Part shown: one piece after another, positions 9,007 through 18,190 of the stretch
Layout: each line of letters begins with the position of its first letter
Numbering within the stretch: position 1 is the first letter of the stretch
Notes under the pieces: generated by a model
Databases searched by the model: none
Seen by the model: the letters and a program-made list of their open reading frames with translations, nothing else
What the model was told of the DNA's origin: nothing
Translations under genes and position numbers: made by a program
Source: Paracoccus beibuensis
GTDB lineage: Bacteria; Pseudomonadota; Alphaproteobacteria; Rhodobacterales; Rhodobacteraceae
Reading direction: 5' to 3'
DNA: 64,000 nt
NCBI RefSeq assembly: GCF_026162625.1
Contig: NZ_JAOTBD010000001.1
Coordinates: 248,001 to 312,000, forward strand

Positions 9007-9995
9007 CAGCTGGCCGGGCAGGTGTTGTCGGTCATGTAGTCGTGCACCGAGATTTCGCCCGAGGCGATGGCGGCCTTGGCCTCGTCCACGGCGGCCTGCA
9101 TCTCGGGGGTGACCAGCTCCTGGTTGTTCTCGTCGATGGCGACGTCCACGCCGCCCGCGGCCAGGTCCATGACCTTGATGCCGGGCTCCAGATCGGCACC
9201 CGCCACGAAGGCATCATAGACCGCGTTGTCCACCTGCTTGACCATCGAGGTCAGGACCTTGCCCGGGTGCAGCATGTTCTGGTTGCTGTCGACGCCGACC
9301 GACAGGATGCCTTCGTCGGCCGCTGCCTGCAGCACGCCGATACCGGTGCCGCCCGCCGCCGCATAGATCACGTCAGCCCCCTGAGAGATCTGCGCGCGCG
9401 CCAGCTCGCCCCCCTTCACGGGGTCGTTCCAGGCCGCCGGGGTCGTGCCGGTATAGTTGATCAGCACCTCGCCTTCCGGCTTCACCGACTTGAAGCCCTG
9501 CGCAAAGCCGCATTCGAACTTGTGGATCAGCGGGATGTCCATGCCGCCGATGAAACCGACGGTGTCCGATTCCGATGCCATGGCCGCCATGACGCCGGCA
9601 AGGTAGCTGCCCTGCTCCTCGGTGAAGACCACCGACTGCACGTTCGGCGCCTCGACCACCATGTCGATGATCGCGAACTTGGTGTCGGGATAATCGCCCG
9701 CCACTTGACTGAGGACGTCGCCGAAGGCAAAGCCGGTCATGACGATCGGGTTCGACCCGGATTCGGCCAAGCGCCGAAGGGCCTGTTCACGCTGCGCTTC
9801 CGACTGCATCTCCAGCTCGCGATAGCTGCCGCCGGTCTCCTCGACCCAACGCTGCGCGCCCATGTAGGCTGCCTCGTTGAAGGACTTGTCGAACTTGCCG
9901 CCAAGGTCGAAGATCAGCGCCGGATCGGCCAGGGCCGCGCCGGCCGACATCGCGGACAGCGCCGCGCCGGTCAGAAGCGATTTCATCAGCGTCAT
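9006..9995 (-). CDS. BMP/PnrA-family nucleoside-binding periplasmic protein
   Basis: Substrate-binding component and first gene of the importer operon. It has 329 residues. A signal peptide covers residues 1-23 (cleavage after GAALA) and no lipobox Cys is present, so it should be a soluble periplasmic protein. The mature part opens with ALIFDLGGKFDKSFNEAAY, the typical N-terminal signature of PnrA-like nucleoside receptors, and contains the family's GFIGGMDIPLIHKFECGF stretch. The permease, ATPase and purine phosphorylase genes behind it support purine nucleosides as ligand. Confidence 0.94.
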   Translation of the reverse strand: MTLMKSLLTGAALSAMSAGAALADPALIFDLGGKFDKSFNEAAYMGAQRWVEETGGSYRELEMQSEAQREQALRRLAESGSNPIVMTGFAFGDVLSQVAGDYPDTKFAIIDMVVEAPNVQSVVFTEEQGSYLAGVMAAMASESDTVGFIGGMDIPLIHKFECGFAQGFKSVKPEGEVLINYTGTTPAAWNDPVKGGELARAQISQGADVIYAAAGGTGIGVLQAAADEGILSVGVDSNQNMLHPGKVLTSMVKQVDNAVYDAFVAGADLEPGIKVMDLAAGGVDVAIDENNQELVTPEMQAAVDEAKAAIASGEISVHDYMTDNTCPAS

Positions 9996-10050
9996 CAGGG
10001 AACCTCATCCTGTTTCCGCGGGCGATTCAGAAGGGCCCGCCGTCACTCGC

Positions 10051-10080
10051 GATTAGGGCGCATCGGTCTGGGACGGTCAA
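10051..10080 (-). promoter_or_regulatory. Candidate promoter of the nucleoside uptake operon
   Basis: On the minus strand TTGACC (10080-10075), an 18-bp spacer and CTAATC (10056-10051) lie 55 bp before the binding-protein start. The -35 overlaps the rimI stop codon, so the operon may be read separately from rimI. Confidence 0.45.
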
Positions 10081-10496
10081 CCGCCTTCTTGGTCGGCACG
10101 CAGCGTCAATCGCATCACGATGGCGTCCGTCTGCGGCCCGTAATAGCGCCGCCGGGTGCCAGCATGCGCCCAGCCCGCGCGGTCGTAAAGGTGCCGGGCC
10201 GCCAAGTTGTCGGCTGCGACCTCCAGGAAGGCCGCGTCCGCCCCGTGCCGTGCCGCCTCTCTGGCAAAACCTTCGACCAGGCGCAGGCCCAGGCCCGCCC
10301 GCCGGGCCTCGGGCACCACTGCCAGCGTCAGCAACTCGGCCTCTCCGGCCAGGGCGCGACCCAGCAGGAAGCCTCCCGGCTCTGACAGCAGGAAGCCGCC
10401 GGGCGAGGCCACGAGGTCCGCAAACTCGCCAGCGGTCCAGGGGCGCGGCCGCTCGAAGCAGCGGGCATGCAACTCCGCAAGCGCCTCCGGCGTCAC
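10077..10496 (-). CDS. rimI: Ribosomal-protein-alanine N-acetyltransferase RimI
   Basis: GNAT-family acetyltransferase of 139 residues. RimI acetylates the N-terminus of ribosomal protein S18. Visible are the acetyl-CoA loop VPEARRAGLG (61-70) and the motif-B region LEVAADNLAARHLYDRAGW (91-109), which is characteristic of RimI. It overlaps the tsaB stop by 4 nt. The tsaB-rimI pairing is widespread and supports the assignment over other GNAT enzymes. Confidence 0.9.
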   Translation of the reverse strand: MTPEALAELHARCFERPRPWTAGEFADLVASPGGFLLSEPGGFLLGRALAGEAELLTLAVVPEARRAGLGLRLVEGFAREAARHGADAAFLEVAADNLAARHLYDRAGWAHAGTRRRYYGPQTDAIVMRLTLRADQEGG

Positions 10497-11095
10497 GGGA
10501 GGATCACCGGCGGCGCCTCCCGCGCGGGGGCCGCATCCGCGGGCCGAAGATACAACGGCGCCGGCCGCGGCCCCGGCCGGTCGGCGCGCGACGCCGCGAT
10601 CCGCGCCACACCTTCGGCCAGAGCGACAACCGGCGCAGCCGGCGCGGGGCCGGGCGGCAGCGCGCCGGCTGCGGCTTGCCGCGGCCGGCTCCCGCTCTGG
10701 GCCTCATCCGGCGGCGGGAAATCCTGCCAGATGATCTCTCCCGCCCGGCCGGGGATGACGATGCGGCAGGGCCTGGGCAGGCCGAAGGCCAGCGCCTCGT
10801 GCGTGCCGACGCCGACCGCCGGAACACCAAGGGCCAGCGCCAGCCCGCGCGCCGCCGCCACCGCAACCCGGATGCCCGTGAAGTTGCCCGGACCGACGCC
10901 CACGCCGACCAGCGCGACATCGCCCCATCTCAACCCGGCTTCGGCAAGAACCTCGGCGGCCATCGGCATCAGCCGCTCGGCCTGTCCCTTGGCCATCTCC
11001 TCGTGGCATTGGGCCAGAAGACGGTCGCCCTGCAGCAAAGCGGCCGCGCAATGCGCGGCCGATGTGTCGAAGCCCAGGACGATCCGGTCAGGCAA
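10493..11095 (-). CDS. tsaB: tRNA threonylcarbamoyladenosine biosynthesis protein TsaB
   Basis: Partner of TsaD and TsaE in making t6A37 on ANN-decoding tRNAs. It is 200 residues, slightly short. The ASKHA-fold N-terminus LGFDTSAAHCAAAL is followed by GVGVGPGNFTGIRV (about 63-76), the diagnostic TsaB stretch. It overlaps the Nfu gene upstream by 8 nt and rimI downstream by 4 nt, so the three probably form one operon. tsaD lies 8 kb away on the same strand. Confidence 0.92.
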   Translation of the reverse strand: MPDRIVLGFDTSAAHCAAALLQGDRLLAQCHEEMAKGQAERLMPMAAEVLAEAGLRWGDVALVGVGVGPGNFTGIRVAVAAARGLALALGVPAVGVGTHEALAFGLPRPCRIVIPGRAGEIIWQDFPPPDEAQSGSRPRQAAAGALPPGPAPAAPVVALAEGVARIAASRADRPGPRPAPLYLRPADAAPAREAPPVILP

Positions 11096-11648
11096 CGGGC
11101 CGGACCTCGATCACCTCGGGGATATAATGGCGCAGCAGGTTCTCGATCCCCATCTTCAGCGTCAGGGTCGAGGACGGGCAGCCCGCGCAGGCACCCTGCA
11201 TGTGCAGGTAGACGATGCCGCGATCAAAGCCGTGGAACGTGATGTCGCCGCCGTCCTGCGCCACAGCCGGACGAACGCGCGTGTCCAGCAGTTCCTTGAT
11301 CTGGCCGACCACCTCGGAATCCGGTCCGTCATGGCTGGCATGGCCCGCGCTTTCGGGCGCCTCGCCCTCGATCGCCGGGGCCCCGGACTGGAAATGCTCC
11401 ATGATGGCGCCCAGGATCGACGGCTTCAGGTGGTCCCAGGGGGCATCGTCGGCCTTCGTCACGGTGACGAAGTCGCGGCCCAGAAAGACGCCGGTGACGC
11501 CTTCGACCGTGAAGATCCGGCGGGCCAGCGGAGAGGTCGCGCCCATCTCGGGCGAGGGGAAGTCGGCCGTTCCGCTGCCCAGCACGGTTTCGCCGGGCAG
11601 GAACTTCAGCGTGGCCGGGTTCGGGGTCGTCTCGGTCTGGATGAACAT
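11088..11648 (-). CDS. Nfu-type iron-sulfur cluster carrier (NifU C-terminal domain)
   Basis: Scaffold or carrier that delivers Fe-S clusters to target proteins. It has 186 residues: an Nfu N-terminal domain (TETTPNPATLKFLPG near residues 5-19) and a NifU C-terminal domain from about 112 with the cluster-binding CAGC motif (Cys154, Cys157). This two-domain form is the usual alphaproteobacterial and mitochondrial type. It overlaps tsaB by 8 nt. Its start is preceded by AAAGGAGCGCCCC, a strong ribosome binding site. Confidence 0.92.
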   Translation of the reverse strand: MFIQTETTPNPATLKFLPGETVLGSGTADFPSPEMGATSPLARRIFTVEGVTGVFLGRDFVTVTKADDAPWDHLKPSILGAIMEHFQSGAPAIEGEAPESAGHASHDGPDSEVVGQIKELLDTRVRPAVAQDGGDITFHGFDRGIVYLHMQGACAGCPSSTLTLKMGIENLLRHYIPEVIEVRPVA

Positions 11649-11711
11649 GGGGGCGCTCCTTTGATGCCTGATATGGCTATCCAGGGCGTTCGGGTCAAGC
11701 TGCAGGGGCGG

Positions 11712-12170
11712 TCAGGTGATCGCCTCCAGGCGGTCCTTGGACAGGTCGCCCGGCACCAGCGTGATCGGGCACGGCAAGGCCAGCGGGTCGCGCAGCAGCC
11801 GCGTCAGGACAGGGTTCTGTCCGCCCTTGTCGGCGGCAAGCCCGAGGACGACGATGCCGATCTCTCCGTCTTCGGCGATCTGCGCCAGAAGCTCCTCGGC
11901 CGGGTCCCCTTCGCGGATGACCAGCTCCGGCTCGATCCCCGGCCGAGAGCGCATCCACTTCGCGAAGACCTCGTAATGCGCCTCGATCCGCTCGCGCGCC
12001 TCGCCGCGCATCACGTCGGCCACGCCGAAGCCGTGCTGGATCTCGTCGGCGGGAATGACGGCCAGAATCACGACAGCCCCTTGGGTCTTGGCCGCGCGCA
12101 TCGAGGCGAAGCGGATCGCGTTCAGACATTCCTTGCTGTCGTCCAGCAGGACCAGAAATTTCCGCATCAT
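11712..12170 (-). CDS. Universal stress protein family (UspA-like)
   Basis: A 152-residue UspA-fold protein from MMRKFLVLLDDSKECLNAIRFA. The family is cytoplasmic and often responds to starvation or stress; a specific role cannot be read here. The usual ATP-binding pattern (GxxG plus G-S/T) near the C-terminus is not clear (GLAADKGG then LVPGD), so it may be a non-ATP-binding member. Longer upstream frames lack a ribosome binding site, whereas ACGGGGT sits before 12170. It is divergent from the sugar transferase gene. Confidence 0.8.
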   Translation of the reverse strand: MMRKFLVLLDDSKECLNAIRFASMRAAKTQGAVVILAVIPADEIQHGFGVADVMRGEARERIEAHYEVFAKWMRSRPGIEPELVIREGDPAEELLAQIAEDGEIGIVVLGLAADKGGQNPVLTRLLRDPLALPCPITLVPGDLSKDRLEAIT

Positions 12171-12320
12171 ACCCCGTCTTGCCGTTCCGGATCGGCACAG
12201 AGTGGCCGAACTGCCATGGTTGCGCAAGGGATTGCACCGAAAACCTCGGGCGCCAGTTCCCTATCGTTCCGGCTTGTGCTAGCCGCGAAAGAAGCTCGTA
12301 GCCAGTAACCGGATGCCAAT

Positions 12321-13142
12321 GTGACGATCCACCACGACTGGGACAACACCGACGCTGCCCGGTTGGCCAGTCTGACCGCGCCCAAGATGGCGTGGTTCAT
12401 GGGCGAGGCGACGGCGCCCGGCGTGAACCCGATGCCGCTGACCAAGCGGACCTTCGACGTGGTGCTGGCCCTTCTGCTTCTGATCCCGCTGTCCGTCGTC
12501 ATGCTGGGTGTCGCGGCTGTCCTTCTGGTGCTGCAGGGCCGCCCGATCTTCTATGCCGCCCATCGGATGCGCAGCCCGAATCAGCCCTTCACCCAGTGGA
12601 AGTTCCGCACCATGCTGTGCAAGGAGGGCGACTTCGGCGCCACCGGTGCGCACAAGGCCTGGCGGATCACGCCGATGGGGCGCTTCCTGCGCCGATCGCG
12701 CATCGACGAACTGCCGCAGCTGGTCAACATCCTCAAGGGCGACATGAGCTTCGTGGGCCCCCGCCCGCCACTGCGCGAATACGTCGAACGGTTCCCTGCC
12801 GTCTACGGCCAGGTGCTGCACAGCCGCCCGGGCGTCACCGGCCTTGCGACGCTGATCTATCACCGGCACGAGGACCGCATCCTCGCCCGCTGCAAGTCCG
12901 CGCAGGCGACCGAGGCGGCCTATTACCGCCGCTGCCTGCCGGCCAAGCTGAAGATCGACCTGATCTATCAGCGTCATCGCAGCTTGCGGCTGGACCTGTG
13001 GATCCTGTGGCACACGCTCAAGATCGTCGTGTCGCGCCGCGACGAACGCCCGCGCCGCCGCCGCCGCGGTCAGGTCGAACTGCCGGACGGCTCGCTGCTG
13101 CACCGGGCAGGTTCCCGGCGCGTGAAGGGGTCGCAGGGGTAA
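12321..13142 (+). CDS. Bacterial sugar transferase, polyprenyl-phosphate phosphoglycosyltransferase
   Basis: Membrane-associated enzyme that moves a sugar phosphate onto undecaprenyl phosphate to start polysaccharide synthesis. It has 273 residues. One hydrophobic segment lies at about 46-70 ([17 protein letters not shown]). The catalytic core shows KFRTM (94-98), [10 protein letters not shown] with Asp129-Glu130, KGD (139-141) and GPRPP (146-150). The start used is GTG 12321. It stands alone, without other exopolysaccharide genes nearby. The last 24 codons overlap the convergent truA gene by 73 bp, with an Arg-rich C-terminal tail. Confidence 0.88.
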   Translation: MTIHHDWDNTDAARLASLTAPKMAWFMGEATAPGVNPMPLTKRTFDVVLALLLLIPLSVVMLGVAAVLLVLQGRPIFYAAHRMRSPNQPFTQWKFRTMLCKEGDFGATGAHKAWRITPMGRFLRRSRIDELPQLVNILKGDMSFVGPRPPLREYVERFPAVYGQVLHSRPGVTGLATLIYHRHEDRILARCKSAQATEAAYYRRCLPAKLKIDLIYQRHRSLRLDLWILWHTLKIVVSRRDERPRRRRRGQVELPDGSLLHRAGSRRVKGSQG

Positions 13143-13894
13143 CCCACCCCCGAAAGATAGAGACCCTGCGGCGGGCATACCGGCCCGCAGGCCGCACGGT
13201 CTTGCGCCGCCAGCGCCTCGGCCACGCGCGCCGGCGGCCACGACCCGGCGCCGACACGCTCCAGCGTTCCCACGATCGACCGCACCTGGTTGTGCAGGAA
13301 CGACCGCGCCCGCAGGTGGAAGCGGTATTCGCGGCCGTGCGGGATCTCGACCTCTTCGATGGCGATCTCGTCCAGCGACTTCACCGGACTCTTGGCCTGG
13401 CAGATCGAGGATCGGAAGGTGGTGAAGTCGTGATGGCCCACCAGATGCGCCGCGCCCTCGCGCATCGCCCCGATGTCCAGCGGGTTCAGCACCTGCCAGA
13501 TCTGCCCCCTGTCATGCGTCACCGGTGCGCGACGGGCCACAAGGCGGAACAGGTAGCGCCGCTCGATGGCGGAAAAGCGGGCGTGGAAGTCGTCGTCGAC
13601 CCGCGCCGCCTGCAAGATTGCGACCGGTGCCGGCTTCAGGTGCCAGTTCAGCGCCTCGGCCAACCGGAACGGGTCCCAGTCGCGCGCCAGGTCGGCATGG
13701 GCGACCTGGCCCGTGGCGTGGACGCCGGCATCCGTCCGACCCGCCGCCGCGATCCGTGCGCCGGCGGCGAAGCCCGCGTCCAGACGCGCCAGCGCAGCCT
13801 CGATGGCGCCCTGGACCGAAGGTTGGTCGGCCTGCGCTTGCCAGCCAGCAAAGGGCGCGCCCTGGTATTCGAATTTCAATGCGAAACGGGGCAT
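13070..13894 (-). CDS. truA: tRNA pseudouridine(38-40) synthase
   Basis: Isomerises uridines 38-40 in the anticodon arm of many tRNAs. It has 274 residues with the catalytic Asp55 in [10 protein letters not shown] (51-60) and the RNA-binding FHAR and [18 protein letters not shown] segments typical of TruA. The family normally ends near [13 protein letters not shown]; here about 25 further residues run into the 3' end of the opposing sugar transferase. The start shares a base with the stop of the upstream XpaC-like gene (TGATG). Confidence 0.93.
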   Translation of the reverse strand: MPRFALKFEYQGAPFAGWQAQADQPSVQGAIEAALARLDAGFAAGARIAAAGRTDAGVHATGQVAHADLARDWDPFRLAEALNWHLKPAPVAILQAARVDDDFHARFSAIERRYLFRLVARRAPVTHDRGQIWQVLNPLDIGAMREGAAHLVGHHDFTTFRSSICQAKSPVKSLDEIAIEEVEIPHGREYRFHLRARSFLHNQVRSIVGTLERVGAGSWPPARVAEALAAQDRAACGPVCPPQGLYLSGVGYPCDPFTRREPARCSSEPSGSST

Positions 13895-14868
13895 CAGTCG
13901 CGCGGCGTCTTCTGACCCGGGAATGGCATCTTCAGCAGGTCGTCCAAAGTCTGCGCCTCGTGGCTTTGCAGGGCCGGACGATCGGCAGGGGCCACGCGGG
14001 TCGCGGCGCCGGCCAGGCCCTCGCGGGCCAGCCGTTCGCGCAGGACCGACATCTCGATGTCGAGCGCGTCACGGTCGCCGTCCAAAAGCCGGTCCGAGCG
14101 TGCGATGAAATCCTTTTCCAGATCGTCCAAGAAACTCTCATAGGCGGTGCGGGCGGCCCCGTCGTCGGTCACCGAATAGAGATCGGCGAACCTGATTGTC
14201 GCATCCCGCGCGCCCATCAGGTAGACGCCAAGATAGCGCCGGGCCGAGGCCAGCCCCGCCGGATTGTCCCGCACCCGGTCGAACAGGTGCCGCACCGTCG
14301 CCTCGAACACGCCGACGCGCGCCTCGAGCCGCCGGTCGCCCGTGCGGGCGATAGCGTCGCGCATCTGCTCCAGGTGGCCCTCGGCCTCTTCGATCATCCG
14401 CTGTGCGCGGCCCTGCTGAAAGCTGTCGACGCCGTCGCGGTTCTTGTCGCGCCAAGGGTCCAGGCCGAAGGACAGCTGGTGCAGCGCCAGCCCCGCCGCG
14501 CCGATCAGGCCCGCATCTGCCAATGCGCCCGGCTCGGCCGCGCCGAGCCCCAGTCCGACCGCACCAAGGACGCCGCCGAACAGCTTGCGCGGGATCGCCG
14601 GGCGCTTGGCGATGCGGCGTGCCTCGAACGCTGCCTGCGCGACGAGCCCCTCGCGGGTCATCCACATGCCGCTTGCGACCAGTCCGAAGGCCGCAAGGTC
14701 GGTGACCATGGCAGTCGCGCCCTGGAAGAACGCCCCGAGCAGGAAGGGCGTTGCCGCGAGGGTGATCCACTTCGGCCGCCCCTCGTGCGGGTGACGGGGC
14801 GTGGGCGGCAGGGCCGGGCGCGCCGGGACGCCGAGGTTGTTGCGCAGAAGGTTGTCCAGGGAAAACAT
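13894..14868 (-). CDS. XpaC-like protein (5-bromo-4-chloroindolyl phosphate hydrolysis family)
   Basis: A 324-residue protein of unknown biochemical role, similar in style to XpaC proteins that often occur with TelA-type toxic-anion resistance genes; no telA is seen here. Residues about 30-65 and 100-140 are hydrophobic and the C-terminal half is helical and charged. The start [13 protein letters not shown] at 14868 is preferred; the frame is open 48 codons further but that part is the shadow of the small ORF ahead. It is coupled to truA by TGATG. Confidence 0.7.
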   Translation of the reverse strand: MFSLDNLLRNNLGVPARPALPPTPRHPHEGRPKWITLAATPFLLGAFFQGATAMVTDLAAFGLVASGMWMTREGLVAQAAFEARRIAKRPAIPRKLFGGVLGAVGLGLGAAEPGALADAGLIGAAGLALHQLSFGLDPWRDKNRDGVDSFQQGRAQRMIEEAEGHLEQMRDAIARTGDRRLEARVGVFEATVRHLFDRVRDNPAGLASARRYLGVYLMGARDATIRFADLYSVTDDGAARTAYESFLDDLEKDFIARSDRLLDGDRDALDIEMSVLRERLAREGLAGAATRVAPADRPALQSHEAQTLDDLLKMPFPGQKTPRD

Positions 14869-14873
14869 GCCGG

Positions 14874-14957
14874 TCAGCCCGCACCCGCGGTGGCCGCATA
14901 AAGCGTCAGCAGCATCAGCAGATAGAAACTCAGCCTGGCTCGGGCATTCGAGGACAT
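14874..14957 (-). CDS. Small single-span membrane protein, 27 residues
   Basis: ATG 14957 follows AAAGG at a suitable distance. The product MSSNARARLSFYLLMLLTLY plus AATAGAG has a positively charged head and one hydrophobic segment (residues 10-23). It ends 5 nt before the XpaC-like start. I do not recognise it. Its placement and ribosome binding site suggest a genuine microprotein or a leader coupled to the next gene, but the size makes chance possible. Confidence 0.45.
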   Translation of the reverse strand: MSSNARARLSFYLLMLLTLYAATAGAG

Positions 14958-15008
14958 GGCGCGCCTTTCGTGAACGTTGCCCCCTATATCGGGGTTGCGC
15001 GGCGGATT

Positions 15009-15998
15009 TCAAACGGCTGGCGGAAACAGCCGGTCCAGCGCAGCGGTCAGCGCGGCATCGTCGGCCAACGCCAGCCGGACGGGCAGGGCCATTACCTTGG
15101 GCCGGAAGGAACGCGGCAGACGGGCGGCGTCCTTTTCCGTGGTGACCAGCTGCGCCCGCTGCAGCCGCGATTCGGTTTCCAGCCGGGTCAGCAGCGCGGT
15201 GGTGAAGAGCTGGTGATCCTCCAGCCCCTCGGCCCGGACCACCTCTGCGCCGAGATCGCGCAGGGTGGCAAAGAACTTCTCGGGGTGGCCGATGCCGGCG
15301 AAGGCCAGCACGCGGTGGCCGCGCCAGTCGAAGCCCATCTGCAGGGGCGCCAGCCGACCGCGCAGATGCCGCGGGGCGCCGTCCGGCGTCGGAAAGCCCG
15401 CCTGCGCCGCGTCGCGGCCGATGGACAGCAGCAGGTCGGCGCGCGCAAGACCCGCCGCCACCGGTTCCCGCAGCGGCCCGGCAGGGATGCAGAGCCCGTT
15501 GCCGAAGCCCTTGGCCGCGTCCACGACCACCAGCGACAGGTCATGCGCCAGCGCCGGGTCCTGGAAACCGTCGTCGAGGATGATCGCCTGCGCGCCATCC
15601 GCGACCGCGGCCTTTGCACCGGCGTGCCGGTCGTCGGCGACCCAGACCGGGCCGAAAGCCGCCATCAGCAGCGGCTCGTCGCCGGTCAGGATCGCGTCGT
15701 GGGTTGGCTCGTCGACCCTCAGCGGACCCTTGGCGCTGCCGCCATAGCCGCGAGAGACGACATGCGCCGAGACGCCGCGCGCCGCCAGCGCCATCTGCAG
15801 GTGGATGACCGTGGGCGTCTTGCCTGTCCCCCCGGCGTTCAGGTTGCCGACGCAGATCACCGGCACGCCCACGCGCGCCCGCGCGCCCTGCGCCAGCCGT
15901 CGCGCGGTGGCGCGGGCATAGGCGGCGCCAAGCGGGGCCAGCAGCCGCGCCCGCACCGAAGGCGGGCGCAGGAACCAGAAGGCGGGCGCGCGCTTCAT
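15009..15998 (-). CDS. lpxK: Tetraacyldisaccharide 4'-kinase
   Basis: Phosphorylates the 4' position of the lipid A precursor at the inner face of the inner membrane. It has 329 residues with the P-loop [12 protein letters not shown] (51-62), a hydrophobic N-terminal stretch, and the DDGFQD motif typical of LpxK (in the 180s). It overlaps the upstream KDO-transferase-like gene by 4 nt, consistent with a lipid A operon reading from the DUF4170 gene. Confidence 0.94.
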   Translation of the reverse strand: MKRAPAFWFLRPPSVRARLLAPLGAAYARATARRLAQGARARVGVPVICVGNLNAGGTGKTPTVIHLQMALAARGVSAHVVSRGYGGSAKGPLRVDEPTHDAILTGDEPLLMAAFGPVWVADDRHAGAKAAVADGAQAIILDDGFQDPALAHDLSLVVVDAAKGFGNGLCIPAGPLREPVAAGLARADLLLSIGRDAAQAGFPTPDGAPRHLRGRLAPLQMGFDWRGHRVLAFAGIGHPEKFFATLRDLGAEVVRAEGLEDHQLFTTALLTRLETESRLQRAQLVTTEKDAARLPRSFRPKVMALPVRLALADDAALTAALDRLFPPAV

Positions 15999-17182
15999 GC
16001 GGTGACCCGCGCAGCCGCATCCAGAGCAGCCGCCACCCGGTCCGCGATTCGCAGGGCCACATCCGCACCCCCCGTGCTGACGGTCCAGGCGTTGCTGGCC
16101 AGGGTGGCGATCGTCTCGGGCTGGGTCAGGTCAGCGATCGCCTGGGCAAGTTCCTCGGCGTTGCGAACCTGGCGCGCGGCGTTGGCGCCGGCCAGCTGGT
16201 GCCATTCGGTGCGGAACGGACCAGGACGCGGGCCGCGCACGATGGCAGAGCCGAGCGCGGCAGGCTCGAACGGGTGGCGCATTGCGTTGTCGTCGCCGGA
16301 CAGCGTGCCGCCGATGAAGGTGACGGGGGCGAGGCGATACCACAGCCCCATCTCGGTCGGGCCGTCGGTAAGCAGCACCTGCACCTCGTCACCGAAATCC
16401 TCGTCTTCGCTGCGGCGGGCGACGGTCAGGCCGTCAGCCTCGATGTCGCGGGCCAGCCCGTCGATCCGGGCGGCGTCTCGCGGGGCAATGATCAGCAGCG
16501 CGCGATGCGACCGGCGCAGGGCGGCCTGGTGCGCGGCCAGCACGGCGGCTTCCTCGGCCGGGGGGACGCAGGCGGCGAACCAGGCGTGGCGGCCATTCAT
16601 CTGCTGGGCCATCGAGGCACGCTCGGTTTCCGAACAGGACAACGGCTCTCGGATCTCGGACACGGGGCCGGTCATGACCATGCGCGAGTCTTCGATGCCG
16701 ATGCGGCGGGCGATGCGGTGGCTGGCGGCATCGGGCAGCATCACCGCATCGATCTGCGACAGAAGCTGGCGGCGCATGCTGGCGCGCAGGCCCCAGCCGT
16801 GGTCCTCGGCACTCAACCTGGCCTCGGCCAGGATGATCGGCAGGTGCCGGGCGGCGGCGGCGGCGATCAGCGCGGGCGGCAGGCTGCTGCCCAGCAGCAG
16901 CACCGCCCTTGGCCGTGCGCGGGCCAGAAGCTGCGCCGACAGCGCCGGGTCGCGGGCGGGATCTGCGTCGGACGCGTTTAGGCGCAGGACGCGCAGCGAC
17001 GGGTGGCTGGCCGACAGCCGGCGCAGGATCTGCGGGCAGGCCTGTGCCGCATCGTCCGAGACATGCAGCACCAGCGCAGGGCCGGGGCCGGCCGGAATGG
17101 CGGGCAGGTCGAGGCCGTCGCCGCGGCGGCCGCGCAGGTGCAGCCATAGCCCCAGCTGGCCCAGACCCGTCCCCGCCGCCAT
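15995..17182 (-). CDS. KDO-transferase (WaaA/KdtA) family protein with degenerate N-terminal domain
   Basis: The 395-residue protein has the fold pattern of 3-deoxy-D-manno-octulosonic acid transferases, which add KDO to lipid A. The C-terminal nucleotide-sugar domain keeps a recognisable motif, [21 protein letters not shown] split around residues 284-304, where canonical WaaA has GGSLVPxGGHNPLEPAALG. The N-terminal domain lacks the usual membrane anchor, the HAASVGE segment with its catalytic Glu, and the ExExWPN motif. It is therefore probably a paralog or an altered transferase, and a canonical WaaA is expected elsewhere. The start 17182 shares a base with the DUF4170 stop. Confidence 0.75.
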   Translation of the reverse strand: MAAGTGLGQLGLWLHLRGRRGDGLDLPAIPAGPGPALVLHVSDDAAQACPQILRRLSASHPSLRVLRLNASDADPARDPALSAQLLARARPRAVLLLGSSLPPALIAAAAARHLPIILAEARLSAEDHGWGLRASMRRQLLSQIDAVMLPDAASHRIARRIGIEDSRMVMTGPVSEIREPLSCSETERASMAQQMNGRHAWFAACVPPAEEAAVLAAHQAALRRSHRALLIIAPRDAARIDGLARDIEADGLTVARRSEDEDFGDEVQVLLTDGPTEMGLWYRLAPVTFIGGTLSGDDNAMRHPFEPAALGSAIVRGPRPGPFRTEWHQLAGANAARQVRNAEELAQAIADLTQPETIATLASNAWTVSTGGADVALRIADRVAAALDAAARVTA

Positions 17183-17427
17183 CAGCCGCCGAGTTCCTCG
17201 GTCGGGCTGACCTCGCGTTCCTCGTCGCGCAGGCGGTGCAGGTGCGCGATGAAATAGCGGGTCTGGGCGCTGTCCACGGTCCGCTGCGCTTCGGCCTTCC
17301 AAGCCTGGAAGGCGCTGGCATAATCCGGGAAGATCCCGACCATGTGGATCTGGCTGGTGTCGCGGAACTTGGTGCTGGACGGATCGACCAGTTCTCCGCC
17401 GAAGACAAGGTGCAGGCGCTGGCTCAT
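17182..17427 (-). CDS. DUF4170 small protein
   Basis: An 81-residue conserved alphaproteobacterial protein (MSQRLHLVFGGELVDP) of unknown function, commonly found with lpxK and KDO-transferase genes. An excellent AGGAGGT ribosome binding site precedes ATG 17427. The central FPDYASAFQAWKAEAQRTVD segment is the recognisable family core. It is coupled by TGATG to the transferase-like gene, so it is probably the first gene of this lipid A operon. Confidence 0.85.
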   Translation of the reverse strand: MSQRLHLVFGGELVDPSSTKFRDTSQIHMVGIFPDYASAFQAWKAEAQRTVDSAQTRYFIAHLHRLRDEEREVSPTEELGG

Positions 17428-17501
17428 GTGACCTCCTGGGTTGCCGGGCATGGCGGAACCTAACGTGGGGCGGGTGTGGCTTGAAGCGGAAAAGCCGCCG
17501 C

Positions 17502-17918
17502 TCACTCCGCGCCCGACAGCTCCATGATGACGGCCCATTCCTCGGGCGTGACGGGCTGGACCGACAGGCGCGAATTGTTGGCCAGCACCATGTCCTTCAG
17601 CCGCAGCTCGGCCTTGACCTCGTCCAGGGTGACGGGGCGGGGCAGCTTGCGGACGGCGCGGACGTCGACGCACTCCCATTTCGCGTCGTCCGCCGTGCTG
17701 TCGGGATGGGCCTCGGCGATGACCTCGCAGATGCCGACGGCTTCCTTGCCGATGTTGGAATGGTAGAACAGGCCCAGCTCGCCCACCTTCATTGCGCGCA
17801 TCATGTTGCGCGCCTGATAGTTGCGCACCCCGTCCCATTCCTCGCCCTTGTCGCCGCGCGACACGAGGTCGTCCCAGCCGAAGACGTCGGGTTCCGACTT
17901 GAAAAGCCAATAGGCCAT
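17502..17918 (-). CDS. EVE domain protein
   Basis: A 138-residue single EVE (PUA-like) domain protein, MAYWLFKSEPDVFGWDDL. EVE domains bind modified bases in nucleic acids; the cellular role of stand-alone members is not settled. Conserved WLFKSEP (4-10), GVRNYQARN, and GLFYHSN segments are visible. The start chosen at 17918 shares a base with the YciI stop (TGATG); an ATG seven codons upstream is inside yciI. It forms an operon with yciI, gpsA and tsaD. Confidence 0.9.
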   Translation of the reverse strand: MAYWLFKSEPDVFGWDDLVSRGDKGEEWDGVRNYQARNMMRAMKVGELGLFYHSNIGKEAVGICEVIAEAHPDSTADDAKWECVDVRAVRKLPRPVTLDEVKAELRLKDMVLANNSRLSVQPVTPEEWAVIMELSGAE

Positions 17919-18190
17919 CAGCCGATCACCTTCTTCCATTCGACGATTTCGGTCGAGGCAAAGAGGCCCGCCGCCTTGTAAGGGTCGGCGTCGGCCCAGG
18001 CCTGCGCGGCGGCCAAGTCGGCGGCATCCAGGATCACCAGCGACCCGCGCATCTCGCCCTCCTCGATCAGGGGTCCGGCCATGAAGACGATGCGGCTGGT
18101 GTTGATATGGGCCAGGTGCGCCTCGCGCGTGTCCAGGCGGATTTGCAATGCGCCGGGCTTGTCCCGGCAGATCACGGCGAACAGGGGCAT
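17918..18190 (-). CDS. YciI family protein
   Basis: A 90-residue YciI/YCII-related protein (dimeric alpha-beta barrel fold) of unknown function. Two adjacent ATGs are available (18193 and 18190); 18190 has the better spacing from AAGGAGG and gives [15 protein letters not shown]. The conserved HLAHI and GPL residues of the family are present. It lies between gpsA and the EVE gene with shared stop/start bases on both sides. Confidence 0.85.
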   Translation of the reverse strand: MPLFAVICRDKPGALQIRLDTREAHLAHINTSRIVFMAGPLIEEGEMRGSLVILDAADLAAAQAWADADPYKAAGLFASTEIVEWKKVIG

